The notes below the pieces were generated by a model that was given only the letters and a program-made list of their open reading frames with translations, had not been told where the DNA came from and made no database searches. The translations under genes and the position numbers were made by a program. From Pseudomonas viridiflava (GTDB lineage Bacteria > Pseudomonadota > Gammaproteobacteria > Pseudomonadales > Pseudomonadaceae), in NCBI RefSeq assembly GCF_900573885.1, contig NZ_UPSE01000161.1, positions 1 to 64,000 of the forward strand: a stretch of 64,000 nt of DNA, given 5' to 3'. Positions 28,926-38,105 of this stretch are shown piece by piece (positions within the stretch are counted from its first letter, which is position 1; every line of letters starts with the position of its first letter).

Positions 28926-29650
28926 CCCTCACGCTGCGCAAAGCTTCCGGTTGGACGGTAAGTTGGCTGCTGGTGCTCGCCCTGCATATCGGTATTGGCC
29001 TCTGGGCCTTGTACTGGAAGGCCGAGGCGATTCCCGTGGAATTGCCGCCGCCGGCCATGATGATCGAACTGCCGCCACTCCCCGAAGTGGTTCCGCCGCC
29101 GCCTGCGCCGGCGCAAATCGTCGCGCCTGAACCCGAGCCGATCCCGGAAGTGGTGGAAGCGCCGAAGCCCAAGATTGTGCTGGAAAAGCCCAAGCCCAAG
29201 CCGAAACCCAAGCCGAAGATCAAACCGGTGGAGCCGCCCAAGCCCGTGGAAAAACCGGCTGAACAGCCGATGCCTGATTCGCCGCCCGCGCCGCCGGCTC
29301 CACCTGCTGCGCCCACCGCGCCGCAACCGAGCAGCACCAGCGCACCGTCGCAGGCCGAGATCACCTGGCAGAGCAAACTGCTCAGCCACCTGGCGCGCTA
29401 CAAGCGTTACCCGGACGATGCCCGCCGCCGTGGCGCCGAAGGCACCAGCCGCATTCGCTTCAGCGTCGATGCCGAAGGCAAGGTGCTCAGCGCCTCGCTT
29501 GCCGGTTCCTCCGGCAACGCCTCGCTGGACCGCGCCACGCTTGCCATGATCCGTCGCGCCCAGCCCCTGCCCAAGCCGCCGGAAGACATCCTCAACGGCA
29601 ACAGCGTGGAAGTGGTCGCGCCCTTCGTTTACTCGCTGGATCGACGCTAG
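28922..29650 (+). CDS. tonB: Energy transducer TonB
   Basis: A 242-residue TonB. An N-terminal membrane anchor (about 10-30, LVLALHIGIGLWALYW) is followed by a periplasm-spanning proline-rich stretch with Glu-Pro and Lys-Pro repeats (KPKPKPKPKIKPVEPPKP, residues about 80-105) and a C-terminal TonB_C domain with YKRYPDDARRRGAEGTSRIR, which contacts TonB boxes of outer-membrane receptors. It is the last gene of the exbB-exbD-tonB operon. Iron-siderophore and vitamin uptake depend on this system. Confidence 0.93.
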   Translation: MTLTLRKASGWTVSWLLVLALHIGIGLWALYWKAEAIPVELPPPAMMIELPPLPEVVPPPPAPAQIVAPEPEPIPEVVEAPKPKIVLEKPKPKPKPKPKIKPVEPPKPVEKPAEQPMPDSPPAPPAPPAAPTAPQPSSTSAPSQAEITWQSKLLSHLARYKRYPDDARRRGAEGTSRIRFSVDAEGKVLSASLAGSSGNASLDRATLAMIRRAQPLPKPPEDILNGNSVEVVAPFVYSLDRR

Positions 29651-29794
29651 CGGTTTTTGCGGTACGAAGGCCGCAGGCTTACCGGACCCGCACCCAGGCA
29701 GTGCCCGAAATATCAGGCACATTTAACCTGCTGTGCGGGTTGGTTCCATTGAAGACAACCGCTATGCTTTGGCGCAAATCAATGGATAAACACT

Positions 29795-30721
29795 ATGACC
29801 CTCACCGAACTGCGCTACATCGTCACCCTGGCACAAGAGCAGCATTTCGGGCGCGCGGCCGAGCGTTGCCATGTCAGCCAGCCAACGCTCTCCGTGGGCG
29901 TGAAAAAACTGGAAGACGAACTGGGCATCCTGATTTTCGAACGCAGTAAAAGTGCCGTACGACTCACGCCGGTTGGCGAAGGCATCGTCACCCAGGCGCA
30001 GAAGGTTCTGGAACAGGCCCAAGGCATTCGCGAACTGGCCCAGGCCGGCAAAAACCAGCTGGCAGCGCCGCTGAAAGTCGGTGCCATTTATACCGTCGGC
30101 CCTTACCTGTTCCCGCACCTGATTCCGCAACTGCACCGCGTCGCGCCGCAGATGCCGCTGTATATCGAAGAGAACTTCACCCACGTGCTGCGCGACAAAC
30201 TGCGCAACGGCGAGCTCGACGCGATCATCATCGCCCTGCCGTTCCAGGAAGCCGACGTGCTGACCAAAGTGCTCTACGACGAGCCGTTCTACGTGCTTCT
30301 GCCCAGCGGCCACCCATGGACCGCCAAGCAGACCATCGACGCCGAACTGCTCAACGACAAAAGCCTGCTGCTGCTGGGCGAAGGCCACTGCTTCCGCGAC
30401 CAGGTGCTGGAGGCTTGCCCGACGCTGCGCAAAGGCGGCGATGAGCACGCCAAGCACACCACGGTGGAATCCAGCTCGCTGGAAACCATTCGCCACATGG
30501 TGGCCTCGGGCATGGGCATTTCCATCCTGCCGTTCTCGGCCGTCGACAGTCACCACTACGCCCCCGGCGTGTTTGAAGTTCGCCCGCTGACAGCACCGGT
30601 GCCGTTCCGCACCGTGGCCATCGCCTGGCGCGCGAGCTTCCCGCGCCCACGCGCCATCGACGTGCTGGCCGACTCCATCCGCCTGTGCTCGGTAGCCAAC
30701 CCGCTGCCACAAACCGCCTAA
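29795..30721 (+). CDS. oxyR: Peroxide-sensing LysR-type regulator OxyR
   Basis: A 308-residue LysR-family activator. The N-terminal helix-turn-helix is typical (FGRAAERCHVSQPTLSVGVK). The redox pair is intact: GEGHCFRDQVLEAC gives Cys199 and Cys208, exactly the E. coli OxyR numbering. Hydrogen peroxide forms a disulfide between them, which switches on catalase, alkyl hydroperoxide reductase and related genes. recG starts 12 bases after the stop, forming the known oxyR-recG operon of Pseudomonas. Confidence 0.96.
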   Translation: MTLTELRYIVTLAQEQHFGRAAERCHVSQPTLSVGVKKLEDELGILIFERSKSAVRLTPVGEGIVTQAQKVLEQAQGIRELAQAGKNQLAAPLKVGAIYTVGPYLFPHLIPQLHRVAPQMPLYIEENFTHVLRDKLRNGELDAIIIALPFQEADVLTKVLYDEPFYVLLPSGHPWTAKQTIDAELLNDKSLLLLGEGHCFRDQVLEACPTLRKGGDEHAKHTTVESSSLETIRHMVASGMGISILPFSAVDSHHYAPGVFEVRPLTAPVPFRTVAIAWRASFPRPRAIDVLADSIRLCSVANPLPQTA

Positions 30722-30733
30722 GGCTGCGCGCCC

Positions 30734-32809
30734 ATGACTGAATTGGCGGCGGTGCCGGTAACCGCGCTGAAAGGCGTGGGCGCGGCGCTGGAAGAAAAGC
30801 TCGCGCGCGTTGGCCTGGAAAACCTGCAAGACGTGCTGTTCCACCTGCCGCTGCGTTACCAGGACCGCACCCGCGTCGTGCCCATCGGCGCGCTGCGGCC
30901 GGGGCAGGATGCCGTGGTTGAAGGCGTGGTGGCCGGCGCCGATGTGCTGATGGGCAAGCGCCGCAGCCTGCTGGTTCGCCTGCAAGACGGCAGCGGCACG
31001 TTGAGCCTGCGCTTCTACCATTTCAGCCAGGCGCAGAAAGACGGAATGAAACGCGGCACCCAATTGCGCTGTTATGGCGAAGCCCGTCCGGGCGCCTCGG
31101 GTCTTGAGATTTACCACCCCGAATATCGCGCCCTGACCGCCGACAGTGACAGTGGCGTCGAGCAAACCCTCACGCCAATTTACCCCACCACGGAAGGCCT
31201 GACCCAACAGCGCCTGCGCCAGCTCAGCGAACAAGCGCTGGCGCGTCTCGGCCCCCACAGCCTGCCCGACTGGCTGCCCGACGAGCTGGCCCGCGACTAC
31301 CAGCTCAGCCCGCTCGACGAGGCCATTCGCTACCTGCATCGGCCGCCGCCCGACGCCGATCTCGAAGAGCTCGCTGAAGGCCGGCACTGGGCTCAGCACC
31401 GTCTGGCCTTTGAAGAACTGCTGACCCATCAGCTGTCGCTGCAGCGCCTGCGCGAGAGCCTGCGCTCGCAGGAAGCACCGCAGTTGCCCAAGGCGAAAAA
31501 GCTCCCGGCAAAATTCCTCAAAAACCTCGGCTTCGCCCCCACCGGCGCACAACAGCGCGTGGGCGCCGAGATCGCCTACGACCTCAGCCAGCCCGAGCCT
31601 ATGCTGCGACTGGTGCAGGGCGATGTTGGCGCCGGCAAAACCGTGGTCGCCGCGTTGGCGGCGCTGCAAGCGCTTGAGGCGGGCTACCAGGTCGCGCTGA
31701 TGGCGCCTACCGAAATTCTTGCCGAGCAGCACTTCATCAACTTCACCCGCTGGCTCGAACCGCTGGGTCTGGAAGTGGCGTGGCTGGCCGGCAAGCTCAA
31801 AGGCAAAGCGCGCGCTGCGGCCCTAGAAAAAATTGCCGGCGGCGCGCCCATGGTGGTTGGCACCCACGCGCTGTTTCAGGACGAAGTGCAGTTCAAGCGC
31901 CTGGCGCTGGTGATCATCGACGAGCAGCACCGCTTCGGCGTGCAGCAGCGTCTGGCCCTGCGCAAAAAAGGCGTGGACGGGCGCATGTGTCCGCACCAGT
32001 TGATCATGACCGCCACACCGATTCCGCGAACGTTGGCCATGAGCGCCTACGCGGATCTGGACACCTCGGTTCTCGACGAGCTGCCGCCCGGCCGTACGCC
32101 GGTCAACACCGTGCTGGTGGCCGATAGCCGCCGCATCGAAGTGATCGAACGCGTGCGCTCGGCCTGCCACGAAGGGCGGCAGGCCTACTGGGTGTGCACG
32201 CTGATCGAAGAGTCGGAAGAACTCACCTGCCAGGCGGCGGAAACCACTTATGAAGACTTGTCCGCTGCCCTCGGCGGGCTGAACGTGGGCCTGATTCACG
32301 GGCGCATGAAGCCAGCCGAAAAAGCCGCGGTGATGCAGCAGTTCAAAGAAGGCGCGTTGCAGCTGCTGGTGGCTACCACGGTGATCGAAGTGGGCGTCGA
32401 CGTACCCAACTCCAGCCTGATGATTATCGAAAACCCGGAACGTCTCGGCCTGGCGCAACTGCACCAGCTGCGCGGGCGCGTCGGGCGGGGCAGTGCCGCG
32501 AGCCATTGCGTGCTGCTCTACCATCCGCCGTTGTCGCAACTGGGCCGTGAACGTCTGGGCATCATGCGCGAAACCAGCGACGGCTTTGTGATTGCCGAGA
32601 AAGACCTCGAACTGCGCGGCCCCGGCGAAATGCTTGGCACGCGGCAAACCGGTCTGCTGCAATTCAAGGTCGCCGACCTGATGCGCGACGCCGATTTACT
32701 GCCCGCCGTACGCGACGCCGCCCAAGCCTTGCTGGAACGCTGGCCGCAACATGTCAGCCCGTTGCTGGAGCGCTGGCTGCGCCACGGCCAGCAATACGGA
32801 CAAGTGTGA
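30734..32809 (+). CDS. recG: ATP-dependent DNA helicase RecG
   Basis: A 691-residue helicase that reverses stalled forks and processes D-loops and Holliday junctions. The N-terminal wedge/OB domain (1-250) is followed by helicase motifs: Walker A GDVGAGKTVVAALAALQ, motif II IIDEQHRFG, motif III MTATPIPRT, motif V TTVIEVGVDVPN and motif VI QLRGRVGRG, then the TRG loop ELRGPGEMLGTRQTG. It is full length and directly behind oxyR. Confidence 0.97.
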   Translation: MTELAAVPVTALKGVGAALEEKLARVGLENLQDVLFHLPLRYQDRTRVVPIGALRPGQDAVVEGVVAGADVLMGKRRSLLVRLQDGSGTLSLRFYHFSQAQKDGMKRGTQLRCYGEARPGASGLEIYHPEYRALTADSDSGVEQTLTPIYPTTEGLTQQRLRQLSEQALARLGPHSLPDWLPDELARDYQLSPLDEAIRYLHRPPPDADLEELAEGRHWAQHRLAFEELLTHQLSLQRLRESLRSQEAPQLPKAKKLPAKFLKNLGFAPTGAQQRVGAEIAYDLSQPEPMLRLVQGDVGAGKTVVAALAALQALEAGYQVALMAPTEILAEQHFINFTRWLEPLGLEVAWLAGKLKGKARAAALEKIAGGAPMVVGTHALFQDEVQFKRLALVIIDEQHRFGVQQRLALRKKGVDGRMCPHQLIMTATPIPRTLAMSAYADLDTSVLDELPPGRTPVNTVLVADSRRIEVIERVRSACHEGRQAYWVCTLIEESEELTCQAAETTYEDLSAALGGLNVGLIHGRMKPAEKAAVMQQFKEGALQLLVATTVIEVGVDVPNSSLMIIENPERLGLAQLHQLRGRVGRGSAASHCVLLYHPPLSQLGRERLGIMRETSDGFVIAEKDLELRGPGEMLGTRQTGLLQFKVADLMRDADLLPAVRDAAQALLERWPQHVSPLLERWLRHGQQYGQV

Positions 32810-32899
32810 AATAGCTCACAAACGCCCGTCGGGTGACCGGTCAGTCAGAATCCCCGCTGGTTATACTCGGGCTAACCCATCGCACCGGATCGCACGCTC

Positions 32900-34300
32900 A
32901 TGACGGAAGTAGCCCTCGCCACCGATACCTCGCCTCAGCCGCCGATGGTGATTCTGCAGCTACTCGACAAGCTCAGCGTTCCGTATCAAGTCTGCTACGA
33001 GCAACCCAAGCTGGCTCTGGCCCAACGCGTGCAAGCCGTGCTGCTCGACGACGCCATCGGCGCCCTGCTGGTGCTTTACCCGCACACCCAATTGCTCGAC
33101 CTCAATCGTCTTGCCGAGCTGACGGGCCGCAAACTCGCAGCGGTCAAACCCGAGCGTCAGGAACGCATGCTGGCCAAGCACAACCTGACCGTGCTGCCAG
33201 CATTGCCGCCGCTCACCAGTTCGCCGTGCCTGTATGACGAGCAACTGCTGCTGGCCCCGACCCTGGTGATCGAATCCGGCCAGGCCGGCGTGCTGCTGGA
33301 AATTCCGCGCGATGCCTACAAAACCCTGCTGAGCAAAGCCAGCGCCGCCCGCTTTGGCGAGCCGCTGAGCAGCATCCGTCCCAACCTCGACCGCCCGGAC
33401 GACGACCGCGCGGAAATCACCCAGGCCGTGCAAGCGTTCACCGCTCGCCGCATTCAGCAACGGCTGGAAGAAACCATCGAGATTCCACCGCTGCCGGAAA
33501 CCGCGCAGAAAATCATCAAGCTGCGTGTCGACCCGGACGCCACCGTTGACGACATCACCGGCGTAGTGGAAACCGACCCCGCGCTGGCTGCGCAAGTGGT
33601 GAGCTGGGCCGCCTCGCCGTACTACGCTGCGCCGGGCAAAATCCGCTCGGTAGAAGACGCCATCGTGCGCGTGCTGGGCTTCGATCTGGTCATCAACCTG
33701 GCCCTCGGTCTGGCGCTGGGCAAAACCCTGGCACTGCCTAAAGACCAGCCGCAACACGCGACGCCGTACTGGCATCAGGCGATTTACACCGCCGCCGTGA
33801 TCGAAGGCCTGACCCGCGCCATGCCCCGCGCACAGCGTCCGGAAGCGGGCCTGACGTACCTGGCCGGCCTGCTGCACAACTTCGGTTACCTGGTGCTGGC
33901 GCATGTGTTCCCGCCGCACTTCTCGTTGATCTGCCGTCACCTCGAAGTGAACCCGCACCTGGATCACAGCTACATCGAACAACACCTGCTGGGCATTACC
34001 CGCGAGCAGATCGGTTCGTGGCTGATGCGTTTCTGGGACATGCCCGACGAGTTGGCCACTGCCCTGCGCTTTCAGCACGACCCGGACTACGAAGGCGCCC
34101 ACTCGGCGTACCCGAACCTGGTGTGCCTGGCCGTCAGCCTGCTGCGCAACCGTGGCATCGGCACCGGCCCTCAGGCGGAAATTCCGCAAGTGCTGTTCGA
34201 CCGCCTGGGTCTGAGCCGCGAAAAGGCCAACGAAGCAATCAACAAAGTGCTCGAAGCCGAAACCGCGCTGCGCGAGCTGGCGGCGCAGTTTCCGGCTTAA
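32900..34300 (+). CDS. HDOD domain protein with N-terminal YbaK-like region
   Basis: A 466-residue cytoplasmic protein. Residues about 15-160 resemble the YbaK/ProX aminoacyl-tRNA deacylase fold (LDKLSVPYQVCYEQ, GALLVLYPHTQLLDLNRLAE). The HDOD domain (about 190-385) has IPPLPETAQKIIKLR, the metal-HD-like LTYLAGLLHNFGYLVLAH and LLGITREQIGSWLMRFW. HDOD proteins are usually signalling proteins without enzyme activity. It matches the gene downstream of oxyR-recG in P. aeruginosa (from memory). Its partner and signal are unknown. A strong terminator follows at 34315. Confidence 0.85.
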   Translation: MTEVALATDTSPQPPMVILQLLDKLSVPYQVCYEQPKLALAQRVQAVLLDDAIGALLVLYPHTQLLDLNRLAELTGRKLAAVKPERQERMLAKHNLTVLPALPPLTSSPCLYDEQLLLAPTLVIESGQAGVLLEIPRDAYKTLLSKASAARFGEPLSSIRPNLDRPDDDRAEITQAVQAFTARRIQQRLEETIEIPPLPETAQKIIKLRVDPDATVDDITGVVETDPALAAQVVSWAASPYYAAPGKIRSVEDAIVRVLGFDLVINLALGLALGKTLALPKDQPQHATPYWHQAIYTAAVIEGLTRAMPRAQRPEAGLTYLAGLLHNFGYLVLAHVFPPHFSLICRHLEVNPHLDHSYIEQHLLGITREQIGSWLMRFWDMPDELATALRFQHDPDYEGAHSAYPNLVCLAVSLLRNRGIGTGPQAEIPQVLFDRLGLSREKANEAINKVLEAETALRELAAQFPA

Positions 34301-34314
34301 GACCCGGAACAGAC

Positions 34315-34344
34315 AAAGGGGCCCGGTTGGGCCCTTTTTTTTTT
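34315..34344 (+). terminator. Rho-independent terminator of the HDOD gene
   Basis: AAAGGGGCCC pairs with GGGCCCTTT (one bulged G) around GGTT, followed by a run of ten T. It lies 15 bases after the HDOD stop and just before the convergent gene ending at 34357. Confidence 0.88.
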
Positions 34345-34356
34345 GCCTGCCTACGG

Positions 34357-35097
34357 TTACTTCAACACCGCGCGCCGTGCGGCGAAAACCGCTGGCAATT
34401 CCTTCAACGCCACAGACAGCAGCTGACTGACCGGCTCCTGCTCATACAGCGCTGCGTAGTCACCCAATTCGCCACTGGGCATCTGCCTGTACGCGTAGAG
34501 CATGAACGTTTCCACGGCCTCGGCGCTGGACATGCGCAACGGCGTCAGCTGCTTCTCGGTTTGCGCGGCCAGCTCGGCTTCGGTGAGGTTCTTGCCGGTC
34601 GCGCGCAGTGTCAGCAGCGCCTGGGTTTTACCCACTTCATAGCGCAGCAGCGTCGACAGCTGGGTGGTGTGCGCGGCGTTGTCCAGGCGACGCACCAGCT
34701 CAACGCGCGTGGCGCGCGGAGGTTTGCTGCGTACTTGCTCGCGGTAGCTGCCCAGGCCGGCACCGCCATCACCCTCGCCCACCGCGCGCTCCGCCACGGT
34801 GAAACGCTGCGCCAGCGGGCTTTCCAGCACCTTGGTCGCCTGTTCCACCTGTTGCGCGGTAAAGGCCGGCGCCATGCGCGTGGCCAGGTCGGAACAGAAG
34901 GCGTCGGGGTCAAAGGCTTCGATTACGCGAGGCTGTTTGTCGGCCGGCATACCCCGCGCCACCAGCACGCCACTTTGGTCACACAGAAGGCGGATGCCCG
35001 AGAGCTCGAACACCTTTTCAAACGCCACAGGCTGGCTCGGTTGCGCATGCGCAATACAGGCCGAGAAAAGCAGGGAGAGAACCAAGGGGCCGCGCAT
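34357..35097 (-). CDS. Exported protein of unknown function
   Basis: A 246-residue protein with a signal peptide (MRGPLVLSLLFSACIAHAQP, cut after AHA). No known domain is recognised. The mature part is helical and contains two cysteines (RLLCDQSG, AFCSDLATRM) that could form a disulfide, and FMLYAYRQMPSGELGDYAAL, reminiscent of DUF2059-type periplasmic proteins. I chose the ATG at 35097 because the signal peptide starts there. The next upstream gene (SCP2-like) is on the same strand 80 bases away. Confidence 0.7.
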   Translation of the reverse strand: MRGPLVLSLLFSACIAHAQPSQPVAFEKVFELSGIRLLCDQSGVLVARGMPADKQPRVIEAFDPDAFCSDLATRMAPAFTAQQVEQATKVLESPLAQRFTVAERAVGEGDGGAGLGSYREQVRSKPPRATRVELVRRLDNAAHTTQLSTLLRYEVGKTQALLTLRATGKNLTEAELAAQTEKQLTPLRMSSAEAVETFMLYAYRQMPSGELGDYAALYEQEPVSQLLSVALKELPAVFAARRAVLK

Positions 35098-35177
35098 AGG
35101 ATCAGCTTCCACAGAAATTCTCCCCAGCCTAGCCAACGCCGCGCGTTACGACCAGATGCGCAACGTCGCAGCGAGAA

Positions 35178-35573
35178 TCAGGCGGCTTTTTTGTCTGCGG
35201 CTTTTTTCTTCTTCGGCATGATGTATTTGGTCAGGCCCTGGAACCAGATCACCAGCGCCGGGTTGCCCTGAATCTGGATCTCTTTGTTCTGAATGCCCTG
35301 CATAAACGCCAGCTGTTTGTTTTTGGCGTTCATGGTGGCGAAGCCATAATCGGCGTCTTTGAAACCCAAGGCGAAATCGGGCTGCGCAGCGGGGCCGCGT
35401 TTGCTGGTCAGGCGTTGGTCTTTAACGATGAAGTGGCGGGCAACCTTGCCATCAAGGGTGTGCAGCTGGAACACCAGATCACGGCCTTCGAGTTGCTGTT
35501 GAAACGCAGGATTGGTCTTGCTGGCTTTGGCCATCATGCGGCCGAGCATCCAGAGGAGAAAACGAAATTTCAT
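35178..35573 (-). CDS. SCP2 sterol-binding-like domain protein
   Basis: A 131-residue protein. It starts MKFRFLLWMLGRMMAKASKT (a short hydrophobic/basic helix), then has FQLHTLDGKVARHF, QPDFALGFKDADYGF and IQNKEIQIQGNPALVIWFQG, the pattern of SCP2/alkyl-sulfatase C-terminal domains that hold lipids. It ends in a lysine-rich tail (PKKKKAADKKAA). Some annotations call this family helicase, which I do not support. The ATG at 35573 is used rather than one five codons earlier since the family begins MKFRFL. Confidence 0.75.
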   Translation of the reverse strand: MKFRFLLWMLGRMMAKASKTNPAFQQQLEGRDLVFQLHTLDGKVARHFIVKDQRLTSKRGPAAQPDFALGFKDADYGFATMNAKNKQLAFMQGIQNKEIQIQGNPALVIWFQGLTKYIMPKKKKAADKKAA

Positions 35574-35732
35574 GCGCGCTGGCCTCAATAAAAGTGAAAC
35601 GGCGGCGCATTGTAGCGGTTTGCGGCGAGGACTACAGCCAGCTTTGCGATGGGTTGTGGCGGGGATTTGTAGCGAATGTGACGCTAAAAGCGGGAAGTGC
35701 GCCCGGACCCGTCAGGCCCGGGCGAACCTGGC

Positions 35733-36005
35733 TCAGTTGACCGCGTCTTTCAGAGACTTGCCTGGCTTGAAGGCAACGGTGTTGCTGGCTTTGATTTTCA
35801 CCGGCTCGCCGGTTTGCGGGTTTTTGCCGGTGCGGGCACCGCGGTGACGCTGCACGAAGGTGCCGAAGCCCACCAGGGTCACGCTGTCCTTGCGGTTCAG
35901 GGCGGAGGTGATTTCTTCCAGCACAGCATTGAGTACACGATTGGCTTGATCTTTGGTGAGATCAGCCTGTTCCGCGATGGCCGCGGCGAGTTCAGGTTTA
36001 CGCAT
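35733..36005 (-). CDS. hupB: DNA-binding protein HU (beta-like)
   Basis: A 90-residue nucleoid protein. The family pattern is complete: MRKPELAAAIAEQADLTKDQ, VTLVGFGTFVQRHRGARTGK (the flexible DNA-binding arm with GFGTF), NPQTGEPVKIKASNTVAFK and a basic end. It binds and bends DNA as a dimer. The long frame runs further upstream, but HU proteins start MRKPEL or MNKxEL, so 36005 is right. The promoter is presumably in 36006-36190, where I see no clear boxes. The gene letter (hupA, hupB or hupN) is inferred from the location. Confidence 0.93.
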   Translation of the reverse strand: MRKPELAAAIAEQADLTKDQANRVLNAVLEEITSALNRKDSVTLVGFGTFVQRHRGARTGKNPQTGEPVKIKASNTVAFKPGKSLKDAVN

Positions 36006-36193
36006 AAAAAAGCCCCTTAGACGGTTTTTTGTTTTTGTGTCCGTGCTGCCATCCAGCAGCGCTTGGAGGCGCCGCAACAGCTCTGCGCTGCGGCAGACCC
36101 GGGGGAGGATGGCACGCTCACGAGACCCGCGCCAGTCGTGTCCGACAACTTTCACGGGCAACTTCGTGACTGATACGACAGAACGGGCGCCAT

Positions 36194-37342
36194 TCACGCC
36201 AAAAGGGCGGGAAGCTCCTTATTCAAGGCCAGTTTCTCCTGCACGGCCGTTCCGGTCAGGGCGTAGCCCAGCAGGCGGCCGTCGGCGTCACGGCACAGTG
36301 CCTTGATGTCTGCGCCGCTGCCTTCCACCAGCCATTCGCCGCTGGTGCCGCGGGGGGGTGGCGAAACGACCACCGGGCACGCAGGCGTTTTAACCTGTAC
36401 CGGCATGGCGCCATAGGCGACCGCCGTGGGGTTGCCGGCGAGGGTTTGCGCGAGGGCTCGCGCGCAGGTCATCAGCGGCATGACGTAAAGCAGATTGAGC
36501 CCGTCCACTTCGGCGCAATCGCCCAGGGCGAAAATGTTTGCATGGGAGGTGCGCAAGTGACGGTCCACCACCACGCCACGGTTGATACTCAGGCCGGCAG
36601 CCGAGGCCAGATCGGTGCGCGGCCGCAGCCCCACTGCCGACACCACCACATCGCACGGCACGCGCGTGCCGTCAGACAGGTGCGCGTCCAGGCCGTCGGC
36701 GCTGCGCTGCAAACTGGCCAGCACCGGGCCCAGGTGGAAACGTGCGCCCAAACCTTCCAGCCCGGCTTGAACAGCAGCGGCGGCCGCTGGATGCAGTAAA
36801 CCCGGCATTACCTGCTCGCACGGGGCCACCAGCTCGACGCTGTAGCCACCCAGGGTCAGGTCATTGGCAAACTCGCAGCCAATCAGCCCGACACCCAGCA
36901 CCAGCACCCGTTTCTTGCCAGCGGCGGCGGCACGGAAACGGGCGTAATCCTCAAGGTCGTTGATGGGGAACACCGCTTCTGCGGCATCGCCTTCCACCGG
37001 CACGCGAATGGTTTCCGCGCCCCAGGCCAGCACCAGGTCGCGATACTCCACCGCTTCCTCGCCAATCCACAGGCGCTTGTGGCCAGGGTCGATGCCGGTG
37101 ATGCGCGTATGGGTGCGAATCTCGGCGTTGAGCTGGTCGGCCATGGCACCGGGTTCGGCCATGCTCAGGCCGTCGGCGTCTTTGTTTTTGCCAAAGCCGG
37201 TAGACAACATGGGCTTGGAATAGGAGCGGCCGTCGTCAGCGGTTATCAGCAGCAGCGGGGTCTCGGCGTCGAGCTTGCGAAACTCTTTGGCCACGTTATA
37301 GCCGGCCAGGCCGGTGCCGATGATCACCACGGGTGCAGACAT
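36194..37342 (-). CDS. Rubredoxin-NAD(+) reductase
   Basis: A 382-residue FAD/NAD oxidoreductase (AlkT/RubB type). It carries electrons from NADH through FAD to rubredoxin. Visible: the FAD loop [28 protein letters not shown], the NAD loop [17 protein letters not shown], and the FAD-binding [13 protein letters not shown] near the C-terminus. The two rubredoxin genes lie immediately upstream on the same strand, the same trio as PA5349-PA5351 (from memory). The 61-base gap from rubredoxin 1 suggests co-transcription. No alkane hydroxylase is encoded in the window. Confidence 0.93.
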   Translation of the reverse strand: MSAPVVIIGTGLAGYNVAKEFRKLDAETPLLLITADDGRSYSKPMLSTGFGKNKDADGLSMAEPGAMADQLNAEIRTHTRITGIDPGHKRLWIGEEAVEYRDLVLAWGAETIRVPVEGDAAEAVFPINDLEDYARFRAAAAGKKRVLVLGVGLIGCEFANDLTLGGYSVELVAPCEQVMPGLLHPAAAAAVQAGLEGLGARFHLGPVLASLQRSADGLDAHLSDGTRVPCDVVVSAVGLRPRTDLASAAGLSINRGVVVDRHLRTSHANIFALGDCAEVDGLNLLYVMPLMTCARALAQTLAGNPTAVAYGAMPVQVKTPACPVVVSPPPRGTSGEWLVEGSGADIKALCRDADGRLLGYALTGTAVQEKLALNKELPALLA

Positions 37343-37403
37343 GACTCACTCCTGAAACGCGCCGGCCACGGCGGCCGCGCTAAAACAAATAAGGGGAAAT
37401 TGA

Positions 37404-37571
37404 TCAGCTGATTTCGATCATCTCGAAATCCATCTTGCCGACGCCGCAGTCCGGGCAGAGCCAGTCTTCGGGTACGTCTTCCCAGCGTGTGCCGGGCGCG
37501 ATGCCGTCGTCCGGCCAGCCTTGTGCTTCGTCGTAAATAAAGCCACACACCACACATTGCCATTTGCGCAT
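37404..37571 (-). CDS. Rubredoxin 1
   Basis: A 55-residue iron protein reading [20 protein letters not shown] at its start. Four cysteines in CVVCG and CPDCG hold one iron. The acidic end [12 protein letters not shown] is typical of Pseudomonas RubA. It moves electrons from rubredoxin reductase to membrane hydroxylases or other acceptors. It is 76 percent or so identical by eye to the second copy upstream, pointing to a gene duplication. It probably shares a transcript with the reductase gene. Confidence 0.95.
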   Translation of the reverse strand: MRKWQCVVCGFIYDEAQGWPDDGIAPGTRWEDVPEDWLCPDCGVGKMDFEMIEIS

Positions 37572-37710
37572 CACGGTTCACCCCTGGGGCCAAATGTGCC
37601 AGCGACCCTACCGCAATTGCCTGGCAAGGCCAATAACCGCAGGCGTCAGCCAGCCCATGGTTTGGCGTGTTGGGCAGGGTGGCGGCTTGCCCCGCGCTCA
37701 CAGGCCGAAA

Positions 37711-37740
37711 ACAACAACGGCGACCCCGAGGTCGCCGTTG
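37711..37740 (-). terminator. Terminator between the two rubredoxin genes
   Basis: CAACGGCGACC (37715-37725) and GGTCGCCGTTG (37730-37740) form an 11-bp stem with loop CCGA. On the minus strand a T-rich stretch (TTGTTGTTTTC) follows. It lies 20 bases after the rubredoxin 2 stop, so the two rubredoxins may be expressed separately. Confidence 0.75.
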
Positions 37741-37760
37741 AAAAACAACTTACGCGCGAA

Positions 37761-37928
37761 TCAAGCGATTTCGATCATCTCGAAATCCAGCTTGCCGACG
37801 CCGCAGTCCGGGCAGAGCCAGTCTTCCGGAACGTCCTGCCACAGGGTGCCGGCGGCGATGCCTTCATCCGGCCAGCCCAGGCTTTCGTCGTAAATCAGAC
37901 CGCAGACCACACATTGCCACTTCTTCAT
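37761..37928 (-). CDS. Rubredoxin 2
   Basis: A 55-residue rubredoxin, [20 protein letters not shown] at the start, [17 protein letters not shown] at the end. Same iron-binding CxxCG pairs as rubredoxin 1. It stands upstream of rubredoxin 1, separated by 189 bases that contain a strong terminator. Together with the reductase it gives the electron chain NADH to reductase to rubredoxin. Which acceptor protein uses each copy is unknown. Confidence 0.95.
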   Translation of the reverse strand: MKKWQCVVCGLIYDESLGWPDEGIAAGTLWQDVPEDWLCPDCGVGKLDFEMIEIA

Positions 37929-38105
37929 CAGGTACTACCTCAACTCTTCAGGCTTTGGCACAGCGGTCGATGGTTGGAAATGCCGCCAGGCTCTTCCGCT
38001 TTTTACTGATCGAAGCGCTGGTAATCAAGCGCCATCGGGCGATTCCATGCTTTAGCCCGGGTGCGCCCGGCACGATTCTGAGCAGGGTGAAAACGCAGCT
38101 CGCCC

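Noticed and set aside
29762..31732. Minus-strand open frame of about 650 codons under oxyR and recG
   Set aside because: Both plus-strand genes have intact catalytic or redox motifs; the mirror frame has none.
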